A DNA stretch of 18,748 nucleotides from Burkholderia sp. (GCA_028292565.1 JAQGMD010000364.1:1-18748), one strand, 5' to 3'. Counted from the stretch's first letter, positions 6,702 through 15,570 are shown. Notes: generated by a model not told the origin, from the sequence alone. A program made the numbers and translations.

Positions 6702-7202
6702 ATGACCAATTCCAAACCCGCCATGAAGGACGCCCACGGCATCGACATCGTTGGCATCGGATTTCACTGGGACGATGTGGAAGTCGGCTATAAATTCCGC
6801 ACCCTCGGACGCACGATCACCGAAGCCGACATCACCCTGTTCGTCGGCGTGACAGGCATGGTGGAGGAAATGTTCACCAACGTGGAGTACATCTCGGAAG
6901 TATCGGTGATCGGCGCCCGGCCGGCGCCCGGCTCGCTGGTGTTCTGCCTCGCCGAAGGCCTGCTGATGCAAAGCACCATGCAACGCACCGGCATGGCGTT
7001 CCTCGAAGCGGACCTGAAAATTCTGAAGCCGACTACGGCCGGCGACACGATCCATGTCGTATGCGAGGTGGTGGAAGCACGTGCCACCAGCAAGGGTGAC
7101 CGTGGCCTGCTGCGTACGTCCAACAAGGTAGTCAATCAGCGCGGTGAGGTGGTCGCCACCTATAACCCGCTGCGCATGGTCAAGAGCCGCCCGCCGGCCT
7201 GA
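6702..7202 (+). CDS. MaoC-fold (hotdog) protein with atypical active site
   Basis: 166 residues; the start at 6702 has AGGAGA four bases upstream. Residues 23-75 (WDDVEVGYKF, then GRTITEADITLFVGVTG) match the N-terminal MaoC region, and AEGLLMQ plus TAGDTIHVVCEVVEAR are typical of the hotdog core. Where (R)-enoyl-CoA hydratases carry G-D-x-x-P-x-H, this protein has TGMVEEMFTN, so Met53 and Phe58 replace the catalytic Asp and His. It is probably not a classical hydratase; it may be a thioesterase-like, isomerase or binding protein for a CoA ester. Placement directly behind a CoA transferase and before two crotonases ties it to the same acyl-CoA pathway. Confidence 0.85.
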   Translation: MTNSKPAMKDAHGIDIVGIGFHWDDVEVGYKFRTLGRTITEADITLFVGVTGMVEEMFTNVEYISEVSVIGARPAPGSLVFCLAEGLLMQSTMQRTGMAFLEADLKILKPTTAGDTIHVVCEVVEARATSKGDRGLLRTSNKVVNQRGEVVATYNPLRMVKSRPPA

Positions 7203-7271
7203 AACAAACTGTTTTTTACATCAACCATACCTGACGCCAAGAGCGGGCCATAACAAATCACGGAGACTCAA

Positions 7272-8231
7272 ATGAAATTGCTTAAACTCGCTGCGCTGGG
7301 CATCGCCCTTTCCGCTGCGACGCACACCGCATACGCACAAACTTACCCAACCAAGCCAGTTCGCCTGGTGGTGCCATTCGCAGCAGGAAGCCCGACGGAT
7401 GCGCTGGCCCGGGTTCTTTCGCGCGCTCTCGGCATCAGGCTGAAGCAGTCGATCGTCGTCGACAACAAGCCCGGTGCGACCGGCATCATAGGCACCGACC
7501 ATGTCGCCAAGTCCGACCCGGACGGTTATACCCTGCTGTTTGCGACCAATACCACGCAGGCGGCGAACGCCGCGTTGTTCAAGAAGCTGCCCTACGATCC
7601 GCTCAAGGATTTTTCCGCGATTTCCGTGGTGGGCGGCGTACCGCACGCGTTGGTGGTGCACCCCTCCGTACCGGTCAACTCGGTCGCCGAACTGGTGCAA
7701 TACGCCAAAGCCAATCCTAAGGCGCTGTCCTACCCCTACGCCAATAGCACAACCCGCCTCACCGCAGCCACATTCGGCGTAATGACTAAATCCAATTTGC
7801 TGGAAGTGCCATACAAGGCATATCCGCAAGCCGTAGCCGACTTGATGGCCGGACAGACCAAGATGATGTTCATCGACTTCACTACCGGGCTGTCGCATAT
7901 CAAGGCAGGCAAGCTCAAGGCGCTCGCGATTACTCCCGAACGCTCCAGCAAGCTGCCGGGAGTTCCCGCGATGAATGAAGTGTTGCCGGGATTTTCGATC
8001 GCCAACTGGAACGGCATCTTCGCACCGAAGGGTACCCCGGACGACATCGTCAGATTACTCAACCGTGAAATCACTGCCGTTCTGGAGATGCCGGAAGTGC
8101 AAAAACAGGTCGATAGCATCGGCTATGAATTGCTCAAGCCGATGACCCCGGCAGACTTTTCGAAATATGTCGTCAGTGAACACAGCCACTTTGCCGAGCT
8201 CGTCAAGAACGCAGGGATTCAACCGGAGTAA
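7272..8231 (+). CDS. Bug/TctC-family periplasmic solute-binding protein
   Basis: 319 residues; GGAG lies seven bases before the start. A Sec signal peptide covers 1-22 (cleavage after AYA, next residue Gln). The mature start YPTKPVRLVVPFAAGSPTD is the Bug-family signature that shapes the carboxylate pocket, followed by VVDNKPGATGIIG and DPDGYTLLFATNT. Bug proteins bind carboxylates in the periplasm, usually for a TctAB-type transporter. No TctA or TctB gene is in the window, so it is an orphan receptor here. Its position inside a CoA-ester operon suggests that it recognises the acid which the operon degrades; this is inference. Confidence 0.92.
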   Translation: MKLLKLAALGIALSAATHTAYAQTYPTKPVRLVVPFAAGSPTDALARVLSRALGIRLKQSIVVDNKPGATGIIGTDHVAKSDPDGYTLLFATNTTQAANAALFKKLPYDPLKDFSAISVVGGVPHALVVHPSVPVNSVAELVQYAKANPKALSYPYANSTTRLTAATFGVMTKSNLLEVPYKAYPQAVADLMAGQTKMMFIDFTTGLSHIKAGKLKALAITPERSSKLPGVPAMNEVLPGFSIANWNGIFAPKGTPDDIVRLLNREITAVLEMPEVQKQVDSIGYELLKPMTPADFSKYVVSEHSHFAELVKNAGIQPE

Positions 8232-8238
8232 ACGCATC

Positions 8239-9024
8239 ATGAATCAAACCGAAGCCGTTCTCTTTGAGATCAACGATGGTATCGCGACCATCACCATCAA
8301 TCGACCGCATCAACGCAATGCGCTGTCTATCGATGTGTGCGACCGATTGCTCGACTTGTGGGAACAGGTAGATGCCGATACGGCGGTGCGCGTCGCGGTG
8401 CTGACGTCGGCCGATTGCGGGACGTTCTGCGCCGGCATGGACCTGAAAGAGGCGGCGCGCGTGCGGGCGGATTCCGGAAAGGACATGCTGGAGATGCTGC
8501 GCGACCCGTTTCACCAACGCATGCGCAAAGTGGAAAAACCGATCATCGCTGCGATGACCGGCCACTTCACCGCCGGCGGCATGGTATTGGCGGCCAACAG
8601 CGATATCCGCATCGGCATGGGCGGAACGCTGGGCGGCATTTCCGAATCCAAAGTAGGACGCGGATCACCGTGGGCGGTGCCGATGCTATGGATGCTGCCG
8701 CAGCCATTCCTTCTTGAACTGGTGTTGTCCGGCGAGCTACATCCCATCGAACGTTTCCATCAGTTCGGCTTTGTCAATTACATCGAGCCGAATGCCGATG
8801 CGGTGCGTGCCAGGGCCAGAGGTCTCGCCGAAACTATTCGCGACAATGCGCCCCTGACCGTCTGGGCCGCCAAGAAAAGCATCGGCGCAGCGATGGATCT
8901 TGGCTGCGAACAAGGGTTTGAGGCGGCCAAGCGCTTTCACGAGCGCGTCTACGCCAGCCAGGACGCGATCGAGGGGCCGCGCGCGTTCGCCGAGAAGCGC
9001 GCTCCGCGGTGGATCGGAGCATAG
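8239..9024 (+). CDS. enoyl-CoA hydratase/isomerase (crotonase) family protein 1
   Basis: 261 residues. The ATG at 8239 is chosen over a longer in-frame reading inside the Bug gene; CCGGAG overlapping the Bug stop serves as ribosome site. ITINRPHQRNALS (19-30), the first oxyanion motif CAGMDLKE (64-71) and the second TAGGMVLAA (111-119) place it in the crotonase family. Compared with rat enoyl-CoA hydratase, the Glu144 position is Val116, while the Glu164 position appears kept as Glu136 (GGISESKVG). With only one acid it may be an isomerase or a specialised hydratase rather than a general hydratase. It is tightly linked to the Bug gene before it and the second crotonase after it. Confidence 0.88.
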   Translation: MNQTEAVLFEINDGIATITINRPHQRNALSIDVCDRLLDLWEQVDADTAVRVAVLTSADCGTFCAGMDLKEAARVRADSGKDMLEMLRDPFHQRMRKVEKPIIAAMTGHFTAGGMVLAANSDIRIGMGGTLGGISESKVGRGSPWAVPMLWMLPQPFLLELVLSGELHPIERFHQFGFVNYIEPNADAVRARARGLAETIRDNAPLTVWAAKKSIGAAMDLGCEQGFEAAKRFHERVYASQDAIEGPRAFAEKRAPRWIGA

Positions 9025-9030
9025 CCGGTC

Positions 9031-9849
9031 ATGAGCGCGCCTGCTACTTCTCGCTTCGTGCAGGTCGAGCGGCATGGCGATATCGTCACCTTGTCGCTCA
9101 GCCATCCCGCTGAGCTGAACAAGCTGGCGAATGATGAGCAATTTCTGGAACTGGCCGAGCATATCCGGCGCTTCAATGCGGATCGCTCGGCACGGGCGCT
9201 CATCATTACCGGTCAGGGCAAAGCGTTCTGTGCTGGCGGCGACATCCACCAGATGGCGCGCAAAGAAGGTTTTTCCGCAGGTACGCCGCAGGATGTCCGA
9301 CTGAAGTACAAGCAGGCGGTGCATCAGGTGCCACTGGCGCTTTACGAAGCGGACATTCCGACGATCGCAGCCGTCAATGGTGCGGCGTACGGCGCCGGCT
9401 GCGACCTCGCCTGCATGTGCGATATGCGCATTGCCTCGACCAATGCGACGTTTTGCGTCAGCTTCGCGCAACTCGGGATCGTGTCAGGGGATGGCGGCTC
9501 GTGGATGCTGCCGCGACTGGTCGGGCGCTCGAAAGCCATGGAACTGACATTCACGGCCGAACCGGTCGGTGCGGAAGAGGCGCTCAAATGCGGGTTGGTA
9601 TCGCGCGTCGTCGAGCCGGATCGACTGTTATGCGAGGCTCTTGCGCTCGCGGAGAAGATCAGCCGACATCCGTCCGAAGCAGTTCGCATGGCCAAACGCC
9701 TGATTCGGGATGCCGGGCATGTCAGCTTCGCCGGTCACCTCGACATGGCGGCCGCTTTCCAGGCCATTGCGCATGCGTCGCCCGAGCATCAGGCCGCCGT
9801 CGATGCCACGGTCGAGCGGTTGAAGAACCGGCGCCGTGTCGACGGGTAA
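9031..9849 (+). CDS. enoyl-CoA hydratase/isomerase (crotonase) family protein 2
   Basis: 272 residues, beginning 6 bases after the previous stop. The oxyanion motifs CAGGDIHQM (67-75) and NGAAYGAGCDLACMCD (116-131) are clear. At the rat hydratase Glu144 position is Asp125. The Glu164 position is Phe145, but SGDGGSW introduces Asp154 where crotonase has alanine (PGAGG). This pattern is known in crotonases with GDGG motifs, often annotated as enoyl-CoA hydratases or isomerases of branched or cyclic substrates. It differs clearly from its neighbour, so the two probably catalyse different steps. It is the last gene of the operon and ends 10 bases from the convergent IclR gene. Confidence 0.88.
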   Translation: MSAPATSRFVQVERHGDIVTLSLSHPAELNKLANDEQFLELAEHIRRFNADRSARALIITGQGKAFCAGGDIHQMARKEGFSAGTPQDVRLKYKQAVHQVPLALYEADIPTIAAVNGAAYGAGCDLACMCDMRIASTNATFCVSFAQLGIVSGDGGSWMLPRLVGRSKAMELTFTAEPVGAEEALKCGLVSRVVEPDRLLCEALALAEKISRHPSEAVRMAKRLIRDAGHVSFAGHLDMAAAFQAIAHASPEHQAAVDATVERLKNRRRVDG

Positions 9850-9852
9850 GAA

Positions 9853-9867
9853 CACTGATTTACAGTG
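9853..9867. terminator. short stem-loop between convergent genes
   Basis: CACTG-ATTTA-CAGTG forms a 5-bp stem with a 5-base loop between the crotonase stop and the IclR stop, overlapping the IclR TAA. It is too short and lacks a T-run, so it is at best a weak bidirectional terminator. Confidence 0.25.
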
Positions 9868-10672
9868 GCAGGCGCTCAAGCTCGCGCGAGATTTGCGCTG
9901 ACACTTGCAGCAGTTGCGGACCGACTTCTTCCCGTAGCTTACGCTCGGCATCGCTGGCACCGACAGCCATCGCGGCCAGCACATAGTCGGGCGACCCCTT
10001 GTCATACAGCGGGGCCGCAATGGAATTGGAGTGGCGGGTAACCGGCGAAGCGAGGTAACAGAAACCGGTTTCTTCCAGTTCCTGAAAAGCGGCATATACG
10101 CCAGGCATAAAGCGATGTGCACCCTCCTGTCCGGCCTGTTTCAGGCCGTCGATCAGCTCTGCCTGGAGTGCCGGCTTTTGCGCCCACAGATACGCGCGCC
10201 CCGATGCAGAACTGGCGATCGGAACCAGGGCGCCGGCGCCGAGTCCGAGCGTATCCTGTCCCCCGGGAACACAGTATTCGAGCACTAGCATTTGCGAGCG
10301 ATCGCGCGTCATCAGGCTCACGTGCACGCCGAACTGCTCCGCGAACTGCGTCATCAGCGGGGTCGCGGTCTGCACGACCGGCAAACCGCGTTGGACCGCG
10401 CGACCGAGGGCCAGGCAGGCAGCGTGCGGCTCGTATGACCCGCCCGCGTCTTCCCGCAGGAAACCGAAAGCGACCAGCGTCGACAGCAGCTTGGCCGCCG
10501 TGGCGCGCGACAAATCCAGCCGGCTGGCGATTTCAGCCTGCGACAGCAGCGGATGGCGGCCGTCGAACAGGCGCAGGATTTCAAGGCCGCGCTGCAACGA
10601 GTCGACCTGTTCAGGTGCCTGCACGTCGGCAAGCATCAGTGGAGGGGTTGGTTCAACCTTCCGGCGCCGCAT
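9860..10672 (-). CDS. IclR-family transcriptional regulator 1
   Basis: 270 residues. The N-terminal winged helix-turn-helix covers about 23-90 (SLQRGLEILRLFDG, then LLSQAEIASRLDLSRATAAK as the reading helix). The effector domain follows, with GVHVSLMTRDRSQMLVLEY, SASGRAYL and GFCYLASPVTRHSNSIAAPL matching the IclR ligand-binding fold. Start ATG 10672 lies 18 bases after the stop of the other IclR gene, so the two form one transcript. It likely senses an aromatic or aliphatic acid or its CoA ester and controls one or both flanking operons; its effector is unknown. Confidence 0.92.
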   Translation of the reverse strand: MRRRKVEPTPPLMLADVQAPEQVDSLQRGLEILRLFDGRHPLLSQAEIASRLDLSRATAAKLLSTLVAFGFLREDAGGSYEPHAACLALGRAVQRGLPVVQTATPLMTQFAEQFGVHVSLMTRDRSQMLVLEYCVPGGQDTLGLGAGALVPIASSASGRAYLWAQKPALQAELIDGLKQAGQEGAHRFMPGVYAAFQELEETGFCYLASPVTRHSNSIAAPLYDKGSPDYVLAAMAVGASDAERKLREEVGPQLLQVSAQISRELERLPL

Positions 10673-10690
10673 GGATACACCTATATCTGG

Positions 10691-11503
10691 TCAGGAAGCC
10701 TGTGCCGAAGCGTTGAGGTCGCGTTCGAGGCTATGTTTCAACTGGAGCAACTGTGGGGCTACTTCCGCCTCGAGTCGCTCGACTGGGAACAAGTATTCCG
10801 GAACCGCGCAGCCTATCGCATAGGCGTGCGGCTGCCCGGGCATGTCAATTGTCACGGCGATGCCGTTGGTGCCGTTCTCGAGCGTGCCGGAAGCGGTGCA
10901 GTACTGATGGTCGCGCATTTGCCGGATCGCCGCCTCGAGTTCCTGTTTGAGCACAGACCAGTGATCGGGCTCGGCCTCGGCCAGGGCCGCCATGAATTTG
11001 CTGCGTTCAGACTCATTCATCGCACTGATGAATGCGCGACCCAGCGCCGACTGGCTCAGCTTCAGGCGCGACCCCGGGCGCACGCGCAGCGTAAATAACA
11101 TGTTCCGGCTGTGGCAGACCTCGTGGCACACCATGCTAAGACCGTCCGGCGACGCCAGCACAATCGAGGCGTTGTGTTCGTCGGCCAGCTTTTGCATCAG
11201 CGGCCTGGCCACGATTTTAAGGTCGCGCGTGGAAACCGCGAGATAACCAAGCGCCAGTACCGGGGCGCCCAGCTTGTATTGCGCTTTCTCGGCCGAGTAG
11301 GTCAGATAGCCCGAGGCGGTCAGGTTCGCTGTGATACGCGAGACGGTCGGCTTCGGGATGCCGGTCAACAGGGCTAAATTCGCATTGGAGAGCCAGGAAT
11401 TGTCGGGCTCGAAGGCCTGCAGGATCGCCAGGCCACGCGCCAGCACGCGCACATTGCCGGCGCTGTCTGCCATGGAAACCGTTTTGGGCTCGTTCGTGTC
11501 CAC
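10691..11503 (-). CDS. IclR-family transcriptional regulator 2
   Basis: 270 residues from GTG 11503, which has a GGCAGG-like site upstream and gives a normal IclR length; ATG 11473 (260 residues) is an alternative. The longer GTG frame from 11563 would include the inverted repeat at 11526-11541 and is less likely. The DNA-binding domain shows NVRVLARGLAILQAFEPDN and LLTGIPKPTVSRITANLTASGYL. The effector domain contains DEHNASIVLASPDG, SALGRAFI and GIAVTIDMPG. Carrying two different IclR proteins in tandem between two operons suggests divided labour, such as one sensing an early substrate and the other an acyl-CoA; that is inference. Confidence 0.88.
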   Translation of the reverse strand: MDTNEPKTVSMADSAGNVRVLARGLAILQAFEPDNSWLSNANLALLTGIPKPTVSRITANLTASGYLTYSAEKAQYKLGAPVLALGYLAVSTRDLKIVARPLMQKLADEHNASIVLASPDGLSMVCHEVCHSRNMLFTLRVRPGSRLKLSQSALGRAFISAMNESERSKFMAALAEAEPDHWSVLKQELEAAIRQMRDHQYCTASGTLENGTNGIAVTIDMPGQPHAYAIGCAVPEYLFPVERLEAEVAPQLLQLKHSLERDLNASAQAS

Positions 11504-11525
11504 CTGCTGCCTGCCAAATAGAATG

Positions 11526-11541
11526 AAATAGGCGGCTATTT
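11526..11541. promoter_or_regulatory. inverted repeat upstream of the IclR pair
   Basis: AAATAG-GCGG-CTATTT is a perfect 6-bp inverted repeat 23 bases before the chosen IclR start. Further AAATAG or CTATTT hexamers lie at 11516-11521 and 11567-11572. A TAAAAT on the minus strand (11543-11538) could be a -10. It is a candidate autoregulatory operator. Confidence 0.4.
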
Positions 11542-11607
11542 TAACAGGGAGCCGGAGGGCCACTGTCTATTTTCCTGCGCTTGCGCGCGTTCTGGCTGAG
11601 AGATCAA

Positions 11608-11674
11608 AACAAAATAGGGATTCAACGCCGCAGGCTTTCCGCATGTAAAAAGCGGGAATCCGGTCCCGGCGTTG
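11608..11674 (-). terminator. hairpin terminator after the carboxylase operon
   Basis: Just downstream of the biotin carboxylase stop, CAACGCCG (11623-11630) pairs perfectly with CGGCGTTG (11667-11674). Imperfect inner pairing (TTCCGC with GCGGGAA) gives a 52-base hairpin. On the minus strand it is followed by a T-rich stretch (TATTTTGTTTTG). It fits an intrinsic-type terminator separating the carboxylase genes from the IclR pair. Confidence 0.5.
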
Positions 11675-11688
11675 CTTTACCCTGTGGA

Positions 11689-13650
11689 CTATGGCGGCCC
11701 GACTTCCACCAGCAAATCCCCGGCTTTGACGTTGTCGCCTACCGCAAATGCGATCGCTGTAACCACCCCGGCGATATCCGCCACGACACGGTTTTCCATC
11801 TTCATCGCCTCGACTATCGCCAGCACCATTCCTGGTTCGACCAGGTCTCCCACGGCCACTGGCAGCAGCGCCACCACGCCGGGCAGTGGTGCCACAGCGG
11901 CGCCGGCACGCACCGCCTCGCCGGCGGTTCGCGCACGCAAGGCTTGCAGGGCGAAATGGACGCCGCCCACTTGCAGCGCGAGCCAGCCGCGGGACTCCGT
12001 TGCAGCCCACGCCAGGCCATTCACCGTTCCTGTGCATACGTCGTCACGCCGCGCGGCAATGCTGACGTCAAAGACCTGGTCGCTGACCGTAATGCGCAGG
12101 CCGGCGTCGCGTTGCGGGCGCAACGAGGCGCCGATCACAGTGTCTCCGGCCCAGAAGCGCAAATGGCCCAGCGGCGCAGAGGAACTCAGGTGCGTTCGAT
12201 CGAGCATGCCGGTGCTGCAACTAGCCGCCCATGGCCAGGTTGACACGGCCGACGGCTTCATCGCCGCGGCTGCCGCGCATGCCACTGCGGCTTCGATGCC
12301 TTGCTGCACGGCCAGCGTCGCCAATGCGTCGTCCAGGTAGCGCGTGTGCACCATACCCGCGCGCACCTGTGGATCATCCAGCACCCGGGAAAGGAAACCG
12401 AGATTGGTGGTCAACCCCAGCAGGAAGGTGCGCGCAAGAGCCCCCTTCATGCGGTCAAGTGCCTCGGCCCGGTTAGCGGCGTGTGCCACCAGCTTCGCCA
12501 CCATCGGATCATAGTATGGGGGAACCTCGCCACCACTAGCGATGCCGGCTTCGACCCGCACATCATTCGGCCAGACCGCCTGCGCCACGATGCCTGGCGC
12601 GGGGCGGAATCCGTTGGACGGATCTTCCGCATAAATTCGGCACTCGATAGCGCAACCGGTGGCGGTAATCTGGTGCTGTGCCAGCGGCAGCGCTTCACCT
12701 GCGGCGACCCGCAGTTGCCACTCGACCAGGTCAAGGCCGGTGATCTCTTCAGTCACCGGGTGCTCGACCTGAAGCCGGGTGTTCACTTCAAGAAAGTAAA
12801 AACTGTGATCTTCCCCGACGATGAATTCGAAAGTACCGGCATTGCGATAGCCGATGCTCTGTGCTCCCCGCACAGCCGACTGCAGCAACCGCTGCCGCAC
12901 GTCCTCCGGCAAATTGATGGCGGGGGCTTCCTCGACTACCTTTTGGTGGCGGCGCTGCAGCGAGCACTCGCGCTCGAACAGGTGCACCACGTTGCCGTGG
13001 CAGTCGCCGAATACCTGCACTTCGATGTGCCGCGGCCGCTCCACGAGGCGCTCGACGAGCAGTCGTCCGTCGCCGAAGCTGTTACGCGCGACCCGGATTG
13101 CCGCCTGCGCGGTCTCGCGCAATCTTTCGAGCGTGGTTACCACCTGCATGCCCTTGCCGCCGCCACCGGCGCTGGGCTTGAGCAGCACGGGCAATCCCAC
13201 TATGCGGATCATCTCTTCGACGCGTGCCGGATCGTCGCTGGCTTCGATAAGGCCCGGCACCGTCGGCACGCCCGCGTCGCTCATTAGCTGTTTCGCCCGC
13301 GACTTGTCGCCCAGTGCAGCAATGGTGTCAGCATGCGGCCCGATGAAAACCAGGCCGGCGGCTTCAACCGCTACCGCAAAATCGGCGTTTTCGGACAGGA
13401 AGCCGTAGCCGGGGTGGATCGCGTCGCAGTCGTGCTGCAGCGCCGCCTCGATAATGGCTGCGCCATTCAGATAGCTATCCGCAGCCGGTCCTGCGCCCAG
13501 GCACACCGTTTCGACAGCTCCTTGCAGGTGCAGGGCACCGGCATCGGCGGTGGAGTACACGGCGACGAAGTCGACTCCGAGTTTGCTGCAGGTGCGGGCA
13601 ACCCGGCGCGCGATTTCCCCGCGGTTCGCAATTAATACACGCTTGAACAT
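11689..13650 (-). CDS. acyl-CoA carboxylase alpha subunit (biotin carboxylase plus biotin carrier)
   Basis: 653 residues from ATG 13650, one base after the beta-subunit stop; it starts MFKRVLIANRGEIARR as in all biotin carboxylases, so the longer upstream frame is rejected. ATP-grasp features are KPSAGGGGKGM (159-168), ECSLQRRHQKVVEEAP (228-243) and EVNTRLQVEHPVTE (288-301). After the carboxylase C-terminal domain (to about 445) comes a linker/BT-like region. The C-terminal biotinyl domain has EAMKMEN, with Lys617 as the biotin site. Length and layout match methylcrotonyl-CoA and geranyl-CoA carboxylase alpha chains. It carboxylates its own biotin with ATP and bicarbonate for the adjacent carboxyltransferase. 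Confidence 0.93.
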   Translation of the reverse strand: MFKRVLIANRGEIARRVARTCSKLGVDFVAVYSTADAGALHLQGAVETVCLGAGPAADSYLNGAAIIEAALQHDCDAIHPGYGFLSENADFAVAVEAAGLVFIGPHADTIAALGDKSRAKQLMSDAGVPTVPGLIEASDDPARVEEMIRIVGLPVLLKPSAGGGGKGMQVVTTLERLRETAQAAIRVARNSFGDGRLLVERLVERPRHIEVQVFGDCHGNVVHLFERECSLQRRHQKVVEEAPAINLPEDVRQRLLQSAVRGAQSIGYRNAGTFEFIVGEDHSFYFLEVNTRLQVEHPVTEEITGLDLVEWQLRVAAGEALPLAQHQITATGCAIECRIYAEDPSNGFRPAPGIVAQAVWPNDVRVEAGIASGGEVPPYYDPMVAKLVAHAANRAEALDRMKGALARTFLLGLTTNLGFLSRVLDDPQVRAGMVHTRYLDDALATLAVQQGIEAAVACAAAAAMKPSAVSTWPWAASCSTGMLDRTHLSSSAPLGHLRFWAGDTVIGASLRPQRDAGLRITVSDQVFDVSIAARRDDVCTGTVNGLAWAATESRGWLALQVGGVHFALQALRARTAGEAVRAGAAVAPLPGVVALLPVAVGDLVEPGMVLAIVEAMKMENRVVADIAGVVTAIAFAVGDNVKAGDLLVEVGPP

Positions 13651-13651
13651 G

Positions 13652-15256
13652 TCACATCCTGAATACGCCGAAGCGGGTTTGTTCGGCCGGGCCGTCGTAC
13701 GCCAGCGCCAGGCCCAGCACCAGCCATTGGCGCGTGTCAATCGGATCGACCACGGCGTCGATCCACAAGCGCGAAGCAGCGTAGGCCGGCGTGCTATGGG
13801 CGGCGTAATGGTCGCGAATCGGTTGTTTATACGCCTCGGCCTCTTGTGCGGGAAATTGCTTCCCCTGTCGCGCAAGCTGCTCCTGACGTACCAGCGCAAG
13901 GACGGTGGCGGCTTGCTCGCCTCCCATCACGGACGTGCGCGCATTCGGCCACATGGCCATCAGTCGCGGGCCGAATGCCCGGCCGCACATCGCGTAATTG
14001 CCGGCGCCATAGCTACCGCCAATGACGACGCTGAATTTCGGCACGCGCGAGGTGGATACCGCATTGACCATCTTGGCGCCATCCTTGGCGATGCCGCCGT
14101 GTTCGTAATCGACGCCGACCATGAAGCCGCTGATGTTGTGCAGGAATACCAGCGGGATCTCGCTCTGCGTACACAGCTCAATGAAGTTTGCCGCTTTCTG
14201 CGCGCTTTCGCTGAACAGCACGCCGTCATTGATGAGTACCCCTACGGGATACCCGCCGATCGCGCCGGTGCCGCAAATCAGCGTGGGGCCATAGCGCTCG
14301 CGGTATTCGTTGATTTCGCTGCCATCCATCAGGCGCGCCAGAATCTCACGCGCAGGAATCGGCTGCTTCGGGTTTTCCGGTATCAGCCCGGGCAACTCGG
14401 CGGCATCATAAAGCGGCGGCACCGCCTTCAGCGGGGGCGGTGAGATGGCTTTCGGGCCCGGGCGCGCGACGATGTCGCGCACGATACTCAGCGCGTGATG
14501 GTCGTTTTCCGCGTAGTGGTCTGCCACCCCGGACAGCCGGGTATGTACATCGGCGCCGCCCAGCGTTTCGGCATCGACCACATCACCGGTGGCGGCCTGC
14601 ACCAATTGGGGACCGCCGAGAAAGATCGTGCCGTTCTCCCTGACGATGACCGTTTCGTCGCACATGGCCGGGATGTAGGCGCCGCCGGCGGTGCAGGAAC
14701 CCATGACGGCCGCAATCTGCTTGAGACCGAGCGACGACATCTCCGCGATGTTGCGAAAAATCCGCCCGAAATGATGCTCGTCCGGAAAAATTTCTTCCTG
14801 CAGCGGCAAGAAGGCGCCGCCCGAATCTACCAGGTAAATGCACGGCAAGCCGTTCTCGCGCGCGACCGCTTGCGCGCGGATCTGCTTCTTGATGGTGATT
14901 GGATAGTAGGTGCCGCCTTTGACCGTGGCGTCGTTCGCCATCACCATGCACGCCCGCCCGGCAACAATGCCGATCCCCGTGATGATTCCCGCGGACGGGA
15001 CGCTGCTCTCATACATCTCGAGGCCGGCCAGTTGGCCGACCTCGAGGAATGGGGTTCCGGGGTCAAGCAGACTGTTGACGCGTTCGCGCGCCACCAGTTT
15101 ACTGCGCGCAGCGTGGAGCTCAGTGGCGCGCTGGCCCCCGCCAGCGATAACCGCGGCCTGGGTGGTCGCCAGCTGCGCACGCAAAGTTTCATAGGCGGCA
15201 CGATTGCGCGCAAACGATGGATCGGACGGGCGCACCGCCGAATGCAGGATGGTCAT
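13652..15256 (-). CDS. acyl-CoA carboxylase beta subunit (methylcrotonyl/geranyl-CoA type)
   Basis: 534 residues, normal family length. The N-terminal half has [17 protein letters not shown] (108-124), [13 protein letters not shown] (141-153) and the acyl-CoA-site [13 protein letters not shown] (186-198). The C-terminal half has [13 protein letters not shown] and [19 protein letters not shown], binding carboxybiotin. These motifs match methylcrotonyl-CoA and geranyl-CoA carboxylase beta chains rather than propionyl- or acetyl-CoA carboxylase. The two are separated by pocket size, which cannot be settled by reading. It transfers CO2 from biotin to the gamma position of a beta-methyl enoyl-CoA in those families. 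It begins two bases after the small upstream gene and is one base from the alpha gene, so all are cotranscribed. Confidence 0.92.
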   Translation of the reverse strand: MTILHSAVRPSDPSFARNRAAYETLRAQLATTQAAVIAGGGQRATELHAARSKLVARERVNSLLDPGTPFLEVGQLAGLEMYESSVPSAGIITGIGIVAGRACMVMANDATVKGGTYYPITIKKQIRAQAVARENGLPCIYLVDSGGAFLPLQEEIFPDEHHFGRIFRNIAEMSSLGLKQIAAVMGSCTAGGAYIPAMCDETVIVRENGTIFLGGPQLVQAATGDVVDAETLGGADVHTRLSGVADHYAENDHHALSIVRDIVARPGPKAISPPPLKAVPPLYDAAELPGLIPENPKQPIPAREILARLMDGSEINEYRERYGPTLICGTGAIGGYPVGVLINDGVLFSESAQKAANFIELCTQSEIPLVFLHNISGFMVGVDYEHGGIAKDGAKMVNAVSTSRVPKFSVVIGGSYGAGNYAMCGRAFGPRLMAMWPNARTSVMGGEQAATVLALVRQEQLARQGKQFPAQEAEAYKQPIRDHYAAHSTPAYAASRLWIDAVVDPIDTRQWLVLGLALAYDGPAEQTRFGVFRM

Positions 15257-15258
15257 CG

Positions 15259-15570
15259 CTATTCAGCCACGGGCAGGCGCAGCAACGCATAGCCGAGTGA
15301 CTTGCCGGTCTGGTCGAGCCTCAGTGTTCGCGTCGCACCGCCGCCGAGCGCGCCCTGCATGACGACGACCACTGCCTCGATGTTATCCATCGGGTAGCAA
15401 TTTACCGTGCCCTGCACCCAGTCACCGTACAGGGCCTTCACACTGTCCGGCGTCACGCTGGCCAGCAGAAGCGGGTAATCCTCCGGCGTCTTTGCCACCA
15501 GACCCGCGGTGCAGACATCGCCCTTGTCGCCGGAGCGAACGTATGCAATTTCTTGAAGTTGACGTGTCAT
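15259..15570 (-). CDS. stand-alone AtuA C-terminal-like protein
   Basis: 103 residues; AAGGAA lies eight bases before the start. [22 protein letters not shown] (positions 5-26) is the signature seen at the C-terminus of fused AtuA proteins, where it forms a ferredoxin-like fold. The rest ([21 protein letters not shown], then [10 protein letters not shown]) agrees. Here it is its own gene ten bases after the AtuA-like gene, so the protein probably acts as a separate subunit of the same complex. The chemistry of AtuA proteins is not established. Confidence 0.8.
   Translation of the reverse strand: MTRQLQEIAYVRSGDKGDVCTAGLVAKTPEDYPLLLASVTPDSVKALYGDWVQGTVNCYPMDNIEAVVVVMQGALGGGATRTLRLDQTGKSLGYALLRLPVAE

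Noticed and set aside
11504..11563. GTG start of IclR regulator 2 at 11563
   Set aside because: It would put the inverted repeat inside the coding region and add residues not seen in the family.
13651..13899. N-terminal extension of the biotin carboxylase upstream of 13650
   Set aside because: The extra 83 codons are arginine-rich out-of-frame reading of the beta gene; MFKRVLIANRGEI is the standard start.
12301..14443. Long plus-strand frames opposite the carboxylase genes
   Set aside because: They lack ribosome sites and domain motifs; the minus strand carries unambiguous carboxylase motifs throughout.
11689..15256. Firm naming of the carboxylase as geranyl-CoA (AtuC/AtuF) or methylcrotonyl-CoA carboxylase
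   Set aside because: Both share all motifs visible here; the AtuA neighbour favours the former but no acyl-CoA dehydrogenase or terpene genes are present to decide.
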